Source of the DNA: CAYVWB01 sp964455395
GTDB lineage: Bacteria > Desulfobacterota > Desulfovibrionia > Desulfovibrionales > Desulfovibrionaceae
Length of the DNA: 64,000 nt
Direction of reading: 5' to 3'
Assembly: GCA_964455395.1 (NCBI GenBank)
Contig: CAYVWB010000015.1
Coordinates: 10,140-74,139 of the forward strand
The notes below the pieces were generated by a model. It had not been told where the DNA came from. It did no database searches and saw nothing but the letters and a program-made list of their open reading frames with translations. The first letter of the stretch is position 1. Every line of letters starts with the position of its first letter. The position numbers and the translations under genes were made by a program. Positions 34,166 to 42,845 of the stretch are shown in pieces.

Positions 34166-35506
34166 ATGGATCCCAAAGCGCAGGAAGCCTACGATCTCGA
34201 CAGGCAGTACGTGCTCCATTCCTGGTCCGTCCAAGGGAAGATCGCGCCGAAGGTCATCACCAGAGGCGAAGGCATCTTCTTCTGGGACGGCGACGGCCGA
34301 CGCTACGACGACTTCGCCTCCCAACTGGTGAACCTGAACCTGGGCCACAACCACCCGAAGATCGTGGCGGCCATCAAGCAGCAAGCGGACGACCTCTGTT
34401 TCGTGGCGCCCCAGTTCGCCGACCATACCCGCAGCAAGCTCGCGCAGCGGCTCATCGGGCTGCTCCCGGAGACCTTCGGCAAGTGCTTCTTCACCGTGGG
34501 CGGCGCGGACGCCAACGAAAACGCCGTGAAGATGGCGCGCGCCTACACCGGCAAATTCAAGATCGTCACTCGCTACCGCTCCTACCACGGCGCCACCTAC
34601 GGCGCCATCTCCCTTACCGGAGACCCCCGACGCCCCCCCGTGGAGCCCGCCATCCCCGGCGTGGTGCGCGTCTTCGACCCCTACTGCTACCGCTGCTCCT
34701 TCGGCCTCACCTATCCGGCGTGCAATTTGCGCTGCGCCGAGAACGTCCGCGAGGTGATGCTCTACGAAAACCCGGACACCATCGCCGCGCTCTTCATCGA
34801 ATCCATCACAGGCTCCAACGGCGTCTTCACGCCGCCGCCGGGGTACGTGGAGCGATTGGAAGCGATCTGCCGCGAGTTCGACATCCTGCTCGTCTGCGAC
34901 GAGGTGATGACCGGCTTCGGCCGCACGGGCAAGCTCTTCGGGTTTCAGAACTTCGACATCACGCCGGACATCGTCACCATGGCCAAGGGGGTGAACTCCG
35001 GCTACGTGCCCCTGGGCGTGGTGGCCGTCTCTCGCAAGATCGCGGAATCCTACGAAGACACCATGCTGTGGTGCGGCCTGACGTATTCGGGCCATCCCCT
35101 GGCGTGCGCCTCCGCTCTGGGCAACCTGGACGCCATAGAGGAAGACAAGCTGGTGGACAACGCCTCCGCCATGGGCTCGGTATTCAAGGAAAAACTCCAA
35201 GCCATCGCAGACAAGCGCGCCATGGTGGGCGACCTGCGCTGCATCGGCCTCTTCGCATGCATGGAATTCGTGAAGGACGCCGCCAGCCGCGAACCGCTCA
35301 CCCCATGGAACGGCCCCCCCGGCCCCATGGCGCACATCGCCAACGCTCTGCTCGCCCACGGCATATCCGCGTTCGTCCGGTGGAACTTCCTCTTCCTCGC
35401 GCCGCCCATCATCATCACCCGCGCCGAGCTGGAGGACGCCTGCGCGCGCATCGACAAGGCGCTGGATGAAGCCGCCACCGCCATCGCAAAGGAGTTGGAG
35501 CAATGA
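34166..35506 (+). CDS. Class III aminotransferase, probable beta-alanine (or taurine):pyruvate type
   Basis: 446 residues. The omega-aminotransferase signatures are FFTVGGADANENAVKMARAYTG, RYRSYHGATYGAISLTGD, LLVCDEVMTGFGRTGKLF (Asp to PLP N1) and the Schiff-base Lys in IVTMAKGVNSGY. A YCYRCSFGLTYPACNLRC segment with four Cys is inserted mid-protein, as seen in taurine:pyruvate aminotransferases. The pyrimidine context favours beta-alanine as amino donor, giving malonate semialdehyde; taurine (giving sulfoacetaldehyde) is the rival. It overlaps the next gene by ATGA. Confidence 0.85.
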   Translation: MDPKAQEAYDLDRQYVLHSWSVQGKIAPKVITRGEGIFFWDGDGRRYDDFASQLVNLNLGHNHPKIVAAIKQQADDLCFVAPQFADHTRSKLAQRLIGLLPETFGKCFFTVGGADANENAVKMARAYTGKFKIVTRYRSYHGATYGAISLTGDPRRPPVEPAIPGVVRVFDPYCYRCSFGLTYPACNLRCAENVREVMLYENPDTIAALFIESITGSNGVFTPPPGYVERLEAICREFDILLVCDEVMTGFGRTGKLFGFQNFDITPDIVTMAKGVNSGYVPLGVVAVSRKIAESYEDTMLWCGLTYSGHPLACASALGNLDAIEEDKLVDNASAMGSVFKEKLQAIADKRAMVGDLRCIGLFACMEFVKDAASREPLTPWNGPPGPMAHIANALLAHGISAFVRWNFLFLAPPIIITRAELEDACARIDKALDEAATAIAKELEQ

Positions 35507-36651
35507 GCCGATTCGTCTTCCAGATCCCCCCCAAGATCGTCTTCGGGCAAGGCGTGAGCGACGCCATCGGCGAGGAAGCCAAAGCCTTCGGACAGACCGC
35601 GCTCATCGTCACGGGCAAGACCTCCACCACCAGGACCGGCGCGCTGGACCGGGTCAAGCACTCCCTGGAAGCCGCAGGCGTGCAAGCCATACCCTTCCCG
35701 GAAGTGGAAAACGACCCCTCCGTGGCCACCGTGGAAAAAGGCGCGGCCTTGGCTCGCGAACACGGCGTGGACGTCTTCGTGGCGCTGGGCGGCGGCAGCC
35801 CCATGGACGCCGCCAAAGGCATGGCCATCCTCCTCGCCAACGGCGGCGCCATCCAGGACTACGAAAAGACGCCGCCCCCCAAACCCGGCGCGCCCATCAT
35901 CGCCGTGCCCACCACGGCCGGCACCGCCAGCGAGATAACCCGGTTCACCGTCATCACGGACCCCGAAGCCAAAGTGAAGATGCTCATCGGCACGCCCGGG
36001 GTCATCCCCCGAGTGGCCGTGCTGGACCCCGAGCTCACCGTTTCCATGCCGCCGGATTTCACGGCCGCCACGGGGATGGACGCCCTCACCCACGCCACGG
36101 AAGCTTACATCTCCAAGGTGGGCAACCAGCTCACCGCCGTGCAAGCCTTGGAAGCCATCGAGCTGATCGGCAAGAACTTGGTGCGCGCAGTGATGAACGG
36201 TCAAGACATGGAAGCGCGGCAGAACATGCTGCTGGGCCAGATGCTGGCCGGCTTCGCATTCGGCAACGCCTCCGTGGCCTTGGTGCACGCCATGAGCCGC
36301 CCCCTGGGCGCGCACTTCAGCGTGCCTCACGGCAAGGCCAACGCCATGCTGTTGGCCCCCGTGATGGCCTACAACCGGCCCGCCTGCCCGGAGAAACTCG
36401 CGCGGGTGGCCAAGGCCCTGGGTGAAAACGTGGAGAGCCTCTCCTTGCGCAGCGCCAGCACCGTGGCTGTGGAGTCCCTTGCGGACCTCTTCGAGGAGAC
36501 GGGCCTGCCCCCACGGCTCTCGGCTTACGGCGTCGCCCGGCAAGACATCCCCCAACTGGCCAAGGACGCCTTCGCCAGCGGCAGCTGCAACTTCAATCCG
36601 CGAGTCCCCACCCTGGAGGACATCACCGCCATCTACGAATCCATCCTGTAA
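35503..36651 (+). CDS. Iron-containing alcohol dehydrogenase, probable semialdehyde reductase
   Basis: 382 residues of the Fe-ADH family: FGQGVSDAIGEEAKAFG, VALGGGSPMDAAKGMA (NAD site), AVPTTAGTASEIT, then metal ligands in FTAATGMDALTHATEAYIS and LVHAMSRPLGAHFSVPHGKANAM. Placed directly after the aminotransferase (four-base overlap), it would reduce malonate semialdehyde to 3-hydroxypropionate. In taurine users the same pair of families (Tpa and SarD) makes isethionate, so sequence alone does not fix the substrate. Confidence 0.87.
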   Translation: MSRFVFQIPPKIVFGQGVSDAIGEEAKAFGQTALIVTGKTSTTRTGALDRVKHSLEAAGVQAIPFPEVENDPSVATVEKGAALAREHGVDVFVALGGGSPMDAAKGMAILLANGGAIQDYEKTPPPKPGAPIIAVPTTAGTASEITRFTVITDPEAKVKMLIGTPGVIPRVAVLDPELTVSMPPDFTAATGMDALTHATEAYISKVGNQLTAVQALEAIELIGKNLVRAVMNGQDMEARQNMLLGQMLAGFAFGNASVALVHAMSRPLGAHFSVPHGKANAMLLAPVMAYNRPACPEKLARVAKALGENVESLSLRSASTVAVESLADLFEETGLPPRLSAYGVARQDIPQLAKDAFASGSCNFNPRVPTLEDITAIYESIL

Positions 36652-36675
36652 CGGACGCTCGCCAAGGAGACGCAC

Positions 36676-37878
36676 ATGGCAGATCTCTCCGTTCAATTCC
36701 TCGGGACACGGGTTCCCAACCCCTTCCTCCTCGCGTCTGCGCCGCCCACGGCTTTCGGGGAGAACATCATGCGCGCCTTCGACCAAGGCTGGGGCGGCGC
36801 CGTGCTCAAGACGCTCAAGCCGGACGGCATGCTCGTGGAAGACGCTCGGCCACGTTTCGCCGCCATCAAGGACGACAAGGGCAAGGTGTGGGGTTTCGAG
36901 AACTTCGAGCTCATCACCCGCCGCGAACTGTCGGACTGGACGCGCGAGATCGAGACGATCAAGAAGCGCTATCCCGAGAACCTGCTCGTGGCCTCCATCA
37001 TGGGGGACAGCGAAGCCTCTTGGCAGGAAATGACCCGCCGCGTGCAGGACGCCGGAGCGGACATGATCGAGTGCAACTTCTCCTGCCCCCACGGCATGCC
37101 CGAGCAAGGCGTGGGCATGGCCATCGGCCAGGCGCCGAAGATCACGCGACAGATCACCGCGTGGGTGAAGGAAGCCGCCACGGTCCCGGTCATCATCAAG
37201 CTCACGCCCAACGTGACGGACCCCCGCATCGTCTGCCAGGCCGCGCTGGACGGCGGCGCAGACGGCCTTACGGCCATCAACACCGTGCAGTGTCTCGTGG
37301 GGGTGGATGTCGACACCTTCAAACCCCAGCCGGAAGTCTACGGCTACTCGTCCTACGGCGGGTACTCGGGCAAGGCCGTCAAACCCATCGGCCTGCGTGT
37401 GGTCTCCCAGATCGCGAGCCATGCGTGCGCTTGCGACGAGTCCCGCTTCAGCCGCGCCATCTCGGGATGCGGCGGCGTCAGCGACTGGAAGGACGCCGTG
37501 GAGTACATGCTGGTGGGCGCTACCACCGTACAAGTCTGTACGGAGGTGATGCTCCACGGCTACGGCGTCATCACCAAGATGGTCCGAGGTTTCGAAGAAT
37601 ATCTGGACGCCAAGGGTTTTGCATCCGCCATGGACCTGGTGGGCAAGACGCTGCCTTTCCTCACTTCCCACGAGCTGTTGCGCAAAGGCGGCGATCGCGT
37701 CGCCACGGTGGACCGCGAATCCTGCGTGGGCTGCACCCTGTGCGTCACCGCGTGTCGGGATTCGGGGTACGGGGCCATCGCCATGAACGGCGACAAGACC
37801 GTCGAGGTGGACGCTTCCCGCTGCGATGGCTGCGGTCTGTGCGCTGCCGTGTGCCGCACCGGAGCGATGGCCATCTGA
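36676..37878 (+). CDS. preA: NAD-type dihydropyrimidine dehydrogenase subunit PreA
   Basis: 400 residues. The FMN barrel of the dihydroorotate dehydrogenase family is clear: NPFLLASAPPTA, AVLKTLKPDG, MIECNFSCPHG with the catalytic Cys, VIIKLTPNVTD, SGCGGVSDWKDAVEYMLVGATTVQVCT in two blocks. The C-terminus holds two [4Fe-4S] motifs CVGCTLCVTACRDSGYGAI and CDGCGLCAAVC. PreA normally needs the FAD protein PreT to take electrons from NADH; no preT is in the window, so the donor may be ferredoxin or an unlinked PreT. AAGGAGA precedes the ATG. Confidence 0.93.
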   Translation: MADLSVQFLGTRVPNPFLLASAPPTAFGENIMRAFDQGWGGAVLKTLKPDGMLVEDARPRFAAIKDDKGKVWGFENFELITRRELSDWTREIETIKKRYPENLLVASIMGDSEASWQEMTRRVQDAGADMIECNFSCPHGMPEQGVGMAIGQAPKITRQITAWVKEAATVPVIIKLTPNVTDPRIVCQAALDGGADGLTAINTVQCLVGVDVDTFKPQPEVYGYSSYGGYSGKAVKPIGLRVVSQIASHACACDESRFSRAISGCGGVSDWKDAVEYMLVGATTVQVCTEVMLHGYGVITKMVRGFEEYLDAKGFASAMDLVGKTLPFLTSHELLRKGGDRVATVDRESCVGCTLCVTACRDSGYGAIAMNGDKTVEVDASRCDGCGLCAAVCRTGAMAI

Positions 37879-37932
37879 GAGCTGGCTGCGCTATTCCCAT
37901 CCACCCCAGACGCGAAGACCCGAGGAGACGCC

Positions 37933-39372
37933 ATGGATCTGGTCATCAGAAACGGGAGACTGCCCCGCCCTGCCGTGGAAACGCCGAATCCTGCGGCGGC
38001 GCGGCCCATGTCGCCTTATGCAGTGCATGCGGACGTGGCCGGCAGCCTGCAGGCCGGGGCCTCCCGTGGCCGTCTGGACTCCGGGGATTTCGCGCTGGAA
38101 GCGGCGCTGACCGGAGCGTTGGTGGACATCGGCGTGCGGGGGGGCGTCATCCGCAGCATCGTCCCCGCGGGTCAGCTGGCGGGCAAAAGCACGCGGGAGC
38201 TCAACGCCAAGGGTCGGCTCGTCTCCCCACCCTTCGTGGACCCGCACTGCCACCTGGACGCTGCGCTCACCGCCGGGGATCCGCGTCCCAACGCTTCGGG
38301 CGCCTTGCTGGAGGGCCTCGCCATCTGGGGCGAGCGCAAGGAACGCCTCACCAAGGAAGACATCAAGGAACGCGCCTACCGCGCCCTCACGTGGATGATC
38401 GCTCAAGGCGTGCTGCACGTGCGCACCCACGCGGACGTGAGCGACCCTACCCTGACCACAGTGGCTGCGCTCATCGAGTTGCGTGAGGAGATGCGCGAGT
38501 TCGTGGACATCCAGGTGGTGGCGTTCCCCCAGGACGGCATCTACAGCCGCGAGGACGGCGAAGAACTCATGGAGGAAGCCATCGCCATGGGCGTGGACGC
38601 CGTGGGCGCCGTCCCCCACAACGAGCTGACCCGCGAAGACGGCGTGGCCAGCGTGGAATACGTGATGGGCCTGGCCGCCGAAGCCGACCTGCTGGTGGAC
38701 ATCCACTGCGACGAAACGGACGACGACCACTCCCGCTTCATCGAGACGGTGGCGGCGCAGACCATCAAGCGGGGGCTGACCGGCAAGGTGACGGCGAGCC
38801 ACGCCACGGCCATGCACTCCTACAACAACGCGTACGCTTTCAAGCTGGTGCGCCTGCTGGCGCGCGCAGGCGTGCATGTGGTGACGAACCCCTTCGACAA
38901 CGCCATCCTGCAGGCTCGGGGGGACTCCTACCCCAAGCGCCGGGGCATCACTCGGGTGGACGAGCTGCTGGCCGCCGGCGTGACAGTGGGCATCGGCCAC
39001 GACTCCATCATGGACCCCTGGTATCCTTTGGGTCGGGGCTCCATGTTGCAAGCTGCGAACCTGTTGCTCCACCTGGCGCAGCTTTCCGGTGCGGCGCAGA
39101 TTCTCGACGTCTACCGCATGGCGACGTATCACGCCGCGCGCATCCTCCAGCTGGGACCGGACTACGGCGTGACCGAGGGCTCCCCCGCCAACCTTATAAT
39201 AGTGAACGCGCTGGACGAAGCTGAAGCGTTGCGGCTGGTTCCGGAGACGCTCTACGTCATCCGTCGTGGCCGCATCCTGGCGCAGACGGAGCCGGCGTTA
39301 TCCACAGTGGAGCTCTCGAACGGCAAGGAGCTGGTGGATTTCGTCCCACCGGCGCCTTCCCGCAAGGAGTAA
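37933..39372 (+). CDS. codA: Cytosine deaminase-like amidohydrolase with N-terminal insertion
   Basis: 479 residues, about 50 more than E. coli CodA. Metal and substrate motifs are VDPHCHLDAALTAG, VDIHCDETDDDHSRF, VTASHATAMHSYNNAYA and VGIGHDSIMDPWYPLGRGSML, matching cytosine deaminase. Between the first beta strand (MDLVIRNGRLPRP) and the IGVRGGVIRSI strand there is a non-conserved stretch of about 45 residues. In this operon it could feed cytosine into the uracil route, but related enzymes act on isoguanine and other cyclic amides. GAGGAGACG precedes the ATG. Confidence 0.82.
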   Translation: MDLVIRNGRLPRPAVETPNPAAARPMSPYAVHADVAGSLQAGASRGRLDSGDFALEAALTGALVDIGVRGGVIRSIVPAGQLAGKSTRELNAKGRLVSPPFVDPHCHLDAALTAGDPRPNASGALLEGLAIWGERKERLTKEDIKERAYRALTWMIAQGVLHVRTHADVSDPTLTTVAALIELREEMREFVDIQVVAFPQDGIYSREDGEELMEEAIAMGVDAVGAVPHNELTREDGVASVEYVMGLAAEADLLVDIHCDETDDDHSRFIETVAAQTIKRGLTGKVTASHATAMHSYNNAYAFKLVRLLARAGVHVVTNPFDNAILQARGDSYPKRRGITRVDELLAAGVTVGIGHDSIMDPWYPLGRGSMLQAANLLLHLAQLSGAAQILDVYRMATYHAARILQLGPDYGVTEGSPANLIIVNALDEAEALRLVPETLYVIRRGRILAQTEPALSTVELSNGKELVDFVPPAPSRKE

Positions 39373-39492
39373 GTCGCCCTACACCACGTGAGTAGCGGCC
39401 ACGCCTGGAGCGGGACGATTTCGAAACGATCTCCCGCCAGCCGACGCATCATGTCAACACATACATGACTTTACGAAGCATATCGACCCACT

Positions 39493-39514
39493 GGCAGGAT
39501 ATGCACATCCTGCC
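39493..39514 (+). promoter_or_regulatory. Palindrome before the nucleobase permease gene
   Basis: Eight-bp perfect arms GGCAGGAT and ATCCTGCC around ATGCAC, making a near-perfect 22-bp palindrome that ends 36 bases before the permease ATG. It could be an operator or an RNA hairpin in the leader. The 178-bp gap around it separates codA from the permease. Confidence 0.5.
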
Positions 39515-39550
39515 CATCAACATGCGACGCGCAAACGGGAGAATACGTAC

Positions 39551-41077
39551 ATGAGCGCACAAGGACAACAGAACGAGGGTTGGATAGTCTACCCGATAGG
39601 CTCCAAGCCGAAATGGCCTCTGGCGTTTTTGCTGGGCATCCAGCAATACCTCACCATGTTCGGCGCCACGGTGCTCATCCCTTTCATCATTACAGGTGAT
39701 GGGGGTATAGCCATGCCGCCGGAGGAGAAGGCGCTGCTCATCTCCACGATCTTTTTCACCTCCGGGTTGTGCACGCTCATCCAGCAATCGCCGCTGGGCA
39801 ATCGCTTGCCGGTGGTGCAAGGCGGCACGTTTTCTTTTCTGGCGCCCACATTCGCCATCATCGGCATGGTGGCGGCGGCGGGCGCGCCTGAAGGCGAGGA
39901 GCTCTGGCGTTTCCAAATCCAGCAGCTCTCCGGCGCCATCATGGTGGCGGCGGTGGTGGAAGTCATCCTCGGGTACACGGGGGCCATCAGCTTGGTGCGG
40001 CGGTTCATCAGCCCCATCGTCATCGCGCCGACCATCGCCATGATCGGCTTGGCGCTCTTCGGCCTGGGGGCCTCCGGCATGGCCAAAAACTGGATCATTT
40101 CCGGCATCACCTTGCTGGCGCTCATCTTGTATTCACAGGTATTCTCCCGAAAATCCAAGGTGTTTCTGCTTTTCCCCGTCTTGCTCGCCATCATGACAGG
40201 GTGGGCGGCCGCGGCCATCGGCACGGTGACAGGCATGCTCTCGCCTGATGACCCGGCGTATCTCCAAGCCGGGCTCATCAACGCTGCGCCATGGATCAGC
40301 TTCATGCCCATGGTTCCCTTCAAGTGGGGCGTTCCGGACTTCCTGCACACCACATTGATCGCCGGCGCTGTGGGCATGCTGGCCGGGTACATGGCCTCCA
40401 TGATCGAGTCCATCGGCGACTATTACGCGTGCGCGCGCATTTCCGAAGCGCCTGTGCCGACTTCCCGGATGATCTCCCGGGGCATCGGCGCGGAAGGTCT
40501 CGGCTGCATCGTGGCGGGTTTCATGCAGACAGGCAACGGCACCACCACCTACTCCGAGAATATCGGCTCCATCGGCTTGACCCGCGTGGCCAGCCGACGG
40601 GTCATCATCGCCGGCGCCATCGCCATGCTGTTCATCCCCATGATCGGCAAGTTCGGCGCCGTGCTGGCCAGCTTGCCGGGGCCGGTTGTCTCCGCCATGT
40701 TCGTGGGTCTCTTCGGCATGATCGCTTCCGTGGGCCTCTCGAACCTGCAACTCGTGAACATGAACAATTCGCGCAATCTCTTCGTCATCGGCATCGCGAT
40801 GTTTGCGGGGCTCTCCTTCCCGGCGCACTTCAGCCAGAACGGTCTGGACTGGTCTGCGTACGGCACGGCGGCCAAAGCGGCTTCCGACATTCTGCAGGCC
40901 ATCCTGACTTCCGGCATGTCCGTCACCGCCGTGGTCGCGCTGGTGTTGGACAACACGCTGCCCGGCGCCACCCGTGGCGAACGCGGCCTGGAAGCTTGGG
41001 ACAGCGCAGCCTCCGAGGAAGCCTGGGAAAAGGCTGAAGCGCAGTGGGACAAGATCGCCGAGGGCGCCAAACGCTGA
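39551..41077 (+). CDS. NCS2 family nucleobase permease (uracil/xanthine type)
   Basis: 508 residues with about 12-14 membrane helices. LGIQQYLTMFGATVLIPFII and the QTGNGTTTYSENIGSIGLTR block (with TRVASR after it) are the NCS2 signatures, and GTFSFLAPTFAII covers the conserved substrate region. The QQYLTMFG form is shared with the SVCT-like branch, so the precise base is uncertain. Its place after the pyrimidine genes argues for uracil or cytosine uptake. GGGAG precedes the ATG. Confidence 0.9.
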   Translation: MSAQGQQNEGWIVYPIGSKPKWPLAFLLGIQQYLTMFGATVLIPFIITGDGGIAMPPEEKALLISTIFFTSGLCTLIQQSPLGNRLPVVQGGTFSFLAPTFAIIGMVAAAGAPEGEELWRFQIQQLSGAIMVAAVVEVILGYTGAISLVRRFISPIVIAPTIAMIGLALFGLGASGMAKNWIISGITLLALILYSQVFSRKSKVFLLFPVLLAIMTGWAAAAIGTVTGMLSPDDPAYLQAGLINAAPWISFMPMVPFKWGVPDFLHTTLIAGAVGMLAGYMASMIESIGDYYACARISEAPVPTSRMISRGIGAEGLGCIVAGFMQTGNGTTTYSENIGSIGLTRVASRRVIIAGAIAMLFIPMIGKFGAVLASLPGPVVSAMFVGLFGMIASVGLSNLQLVNMNNSRNLFVIGIAMFAGLSFPAHFSQNGLDWSAYGTAAKAASDILQAILTSGMSVTAVVALVLDNTLPGATRGERGLEAWDSAASEEAWEKAEAQWDKIAEGAKR

Positions 41078-41102
41078 TCCCGCACGAAACGTCACGAAAC
41101 CG

Positions 41103-41146
41103 CGCGTTCCGGAGATCGCCTCTGTTGACACACTCTCCGGAACGCG
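41103..41146 (+). terminator. Hairpin after the permease gene
   Basis: Perfect 13-bp arms cgcgttccggaga and tctccggaacgcg around an 18-base loop, 25 bases after the stop. There is no T-run, so it may be an mRNA-stabilising hairpin or a Rho-assisted stop rather than an intrinsic terminator. Confidence 0.6.
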
Positions 41147-41159
41147 CCACACGTGAAGC

Positions 41160-41543
41160 ATGCACAAAGACCCCATCTACCTCATAAGCTACGGCGTTCT
41201 CCTCGCCCTCGCCTTGGCCACAGCCTACGTGTGGTTCACCATCGGCGACGCCGGGAGCCTCACACGCCACCTCTTCAAAGACCCCGCCGCCGACGTCCCC
41301 CTGCTCTATGGCCTCTCCATCAGCATGTTCCTCATGGGTTTCTTCGTCTTCTTCCTGCGCGACCAAAGCCGATACCGCGCCTTGGTGGAAGCCAACGCGG
41401 AAAAGATCCGCGAGCTGCGCGCTCGCAACATGGAGGACGACGCCATCGCAGACGCCATGCTCAAGGCCTTGGGCAGTGAACGAGGCTACCGCCACCGACT
41501 GGCTCGCAAGAAGATTCTCGCCCTGCTGAGGCGCTTCCGGTAA
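41160..41543 (+). CDS. Small membrane protein with basic C-terminal domain
   Basis: 127 residues: two membrane helices (residues about 7-26 and 46-65) and a cytoplasmic tail rich in Arg and Ala (YRALVEANAEKIRELRARNM...). The family is not recognised. The ribosome-binding site is weak. It is separated from the permease by a hairpin and followed by a small zinc-ribbon gene after 62 bases. Confidence 0.65.
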   Translation: MHKDPIYLISYGVLLALALATAYVWFTIGDAGSLTRHLFKDPAADVPLLYGLSISMFLMGFFVFFLRDQSRYRALVEANAEKIRELRARNMEDDAIADAMLKALGSERGYRHRLARKKILALLRRFR

Positions 41544-41605
41544 GTTGAGCGAAACCACTGCAACCAACGCGCACGGCCGCGACGGACAATGAAAGGAGCA
41601 CCACC

Positions 41606-41812
41606 ATGGCTGAATGGTTCCCCCTGGATATCGAGCTGACCCAACCCCACAAGGACCACCACCGCCATCTTTGCGTGGCCAAGACCCTGGGGTATCTGCA
41701 TACGAACCTCAACGATTACAAGAAGCTGGTGAACGATCCGAAGTTCATTTGCAAGGAATGCGGACGGGTGGCCAACGAGGAACAACACCTCTGCTACCCC
41801 GCGCCACTGTAG
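41606..41812 (+). CDS. Small conserved zinc-ribbon-like protein
   Basis: 68 residues: MAEWFPLDIELTQPHKDHHR, then KFICKECGRVANEEQHLCYP near the C-terminus, giving CxxC...C with a nearby His as probable metal ligands. Short proteins of this kind occur in Desulfovibrio genomes, as I recall; the function is unknown. AAAGGAG precedes the ATG, and an intrinsic terminator follows. Confidence 0.8.
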   Translation: MAEWFPLDIELTQPHKDHHRHLCVAKTLGYLHTNLNDYKKLVNDPKFICKECGRVANEEQHLCYPAPL

Positions 41813-41843
41813 CGTCGTCTGCGTGCGCCCCTGCCGTCTCCAC

Positions 41844-41872
41844 GCCCCGGGCTTCGGCTCGGGGCTTTTTTT
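41844..41872 (+). terminator. Rho-independent terminator
   Basis: Nine-bp arms gccccgggc and gctcggggc (one G-T pair) with a TTCG loop, followed by seven T, 31 bases after the zinc-ribbon gene. Confidence 0.9.
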
Positions 41873-42372
41873 GGGCGCTCTTTTGATAACATGCTGACAT
41901 CATTGCTCCATATCGCCATGATGTTTGCCCTCGGAAGGGCCTCCTGGAGACACAGCTCCGCTTCGGCCGAGCCGCGTCCGGCCCGCTCGCCAGAACGACG
42001 CCTGTCCCACGCAGTGCTCGCGATTTGACAGGCCACCAAAAAAAAGCGGCGAGTTTCGAAGGAAAAAGCGGAATGACCCGCAAAGACCGGGCGAACGCGA
42101 CTTGCAATTTTTTGAAAACTAGCCAATTAATGCCAATTCCAGAAATTCACTGGGCAAGACAAAAATTTGTATTAATGACGATTGAACCTTTATACCATTG
42201 AATTTGCTCAGATTATTATTTTTACTAAATTTTGTTAGCAACAATTTTTGAAAAACTGTTAACATTTTTTTGTGTTTCATGCTTGTGTTACAGCCTCGCG
42301 AAAAGTGCGCTCTAAGTATATACTTCATTAATTTCAGCGAGATACAACATCGCCTCGACCGCCTGCCAACTT
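41873..42372. other. AT-rich region upstream of the pilin gene
   Basis: The segment 42110-42320 is strikingly A+T-rich for this window, with T and A tracts (for example aacatttttttg near 42261). It holds no gene. It probably contains the upstream activator and bending sites for the sigma54 promoter at 42373. Confidence 0.5.
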
Positions 42373-42386
42373 GGCGCCGGCCTTGC
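42373..42386 (+). promoter_or_regulatory. Predicted sigma54 promoter of the pilin gene
   Basis: TGGCGCC, four bases GGCC, TTGCT: GG at 42373-42374 and GC at 42385-42386 are ten bases apart as required, and the flanks match TGGCACGnnnnTTGCW well. Pilin genes under PilS/PilR control use sigma54. The leader would be about 75 bases. Confidence 0.7.
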
Positions 42387-42473
42387 TCTAGGCTGCCCAG
42401 CGTCGCGACACGTATCGCTACTTGAAATGAACGACTTTTTTCCTCAACTTCATTCTTATCTGGAGGCTCACTC

Positions 42474-42821
42474 ATGCAGAAGCAACAAGGTTTCACCCTC
42501 ATCGAAATCATCGCGGTTCTCGTCATCCTCGGCATCCTCGCCGCCGTGGCCATCCCCAAGTACCAAGACCTGCAGGAATCCGCTCGTGAGAAGGCCCTCG
42601 AAGGCGCCATCGCCGCCGGTCAATCCCAGATGACCATGGCCTACTCCCAGCAGCTCCTCGAAAACGACGGCGTTGAGCCTGTCATCGCCGATGTCGCCAC
42701 CGCTGCCGACTGCACCAACACCGTCTCCGGCGACTTCACCGTGACCTGCTCCGCCACCGGCCTTATCACCGCGCAAGACTCCACCGGCGCCACCGCAACC
42801 GCCCAATGGGACTTGCCGTAA
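42474..42821 (+). CDS. Type IV prepilin-like protein
   Basis: 115 residues. A class III signal peptide ends at Gly6, followed by FTLIEIIAVLVILGILAAVA with Glu5 of the mature chain, the pilin assembly helix. The globular part is short and has one Cys pair (CTNTVSGDFTVTC) that would form the C-terminal disulfide loop. No pilus assembly genes are adjacent, so it is an orphan pilin or pseudopilin. It has its own sigma54 promoter and an intrinsic terminator, so it is a single-gene unit. Confidence 0.92.
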   Translation: MQKQQGFTLIEIIAVLVILGILAAVAIPKYQDLQESAREKALEGAIAAGQSQMTMAYSQQLLENDGVEPVIADVATAADCTNTVSGDFTVTCSATGLITAQDSTGATATAQWDLP

Positions 42822-42845
42822 GTTGCATCCGGCTTTCGCTTCACG

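Noticed and set aside
36888..38486. Open frame of 532 codons on the plus strand
   Set aside because: It runs in another frame across preA and codA, both of which have full motif support; its product is almost all Arg, Gly, His and Pro.
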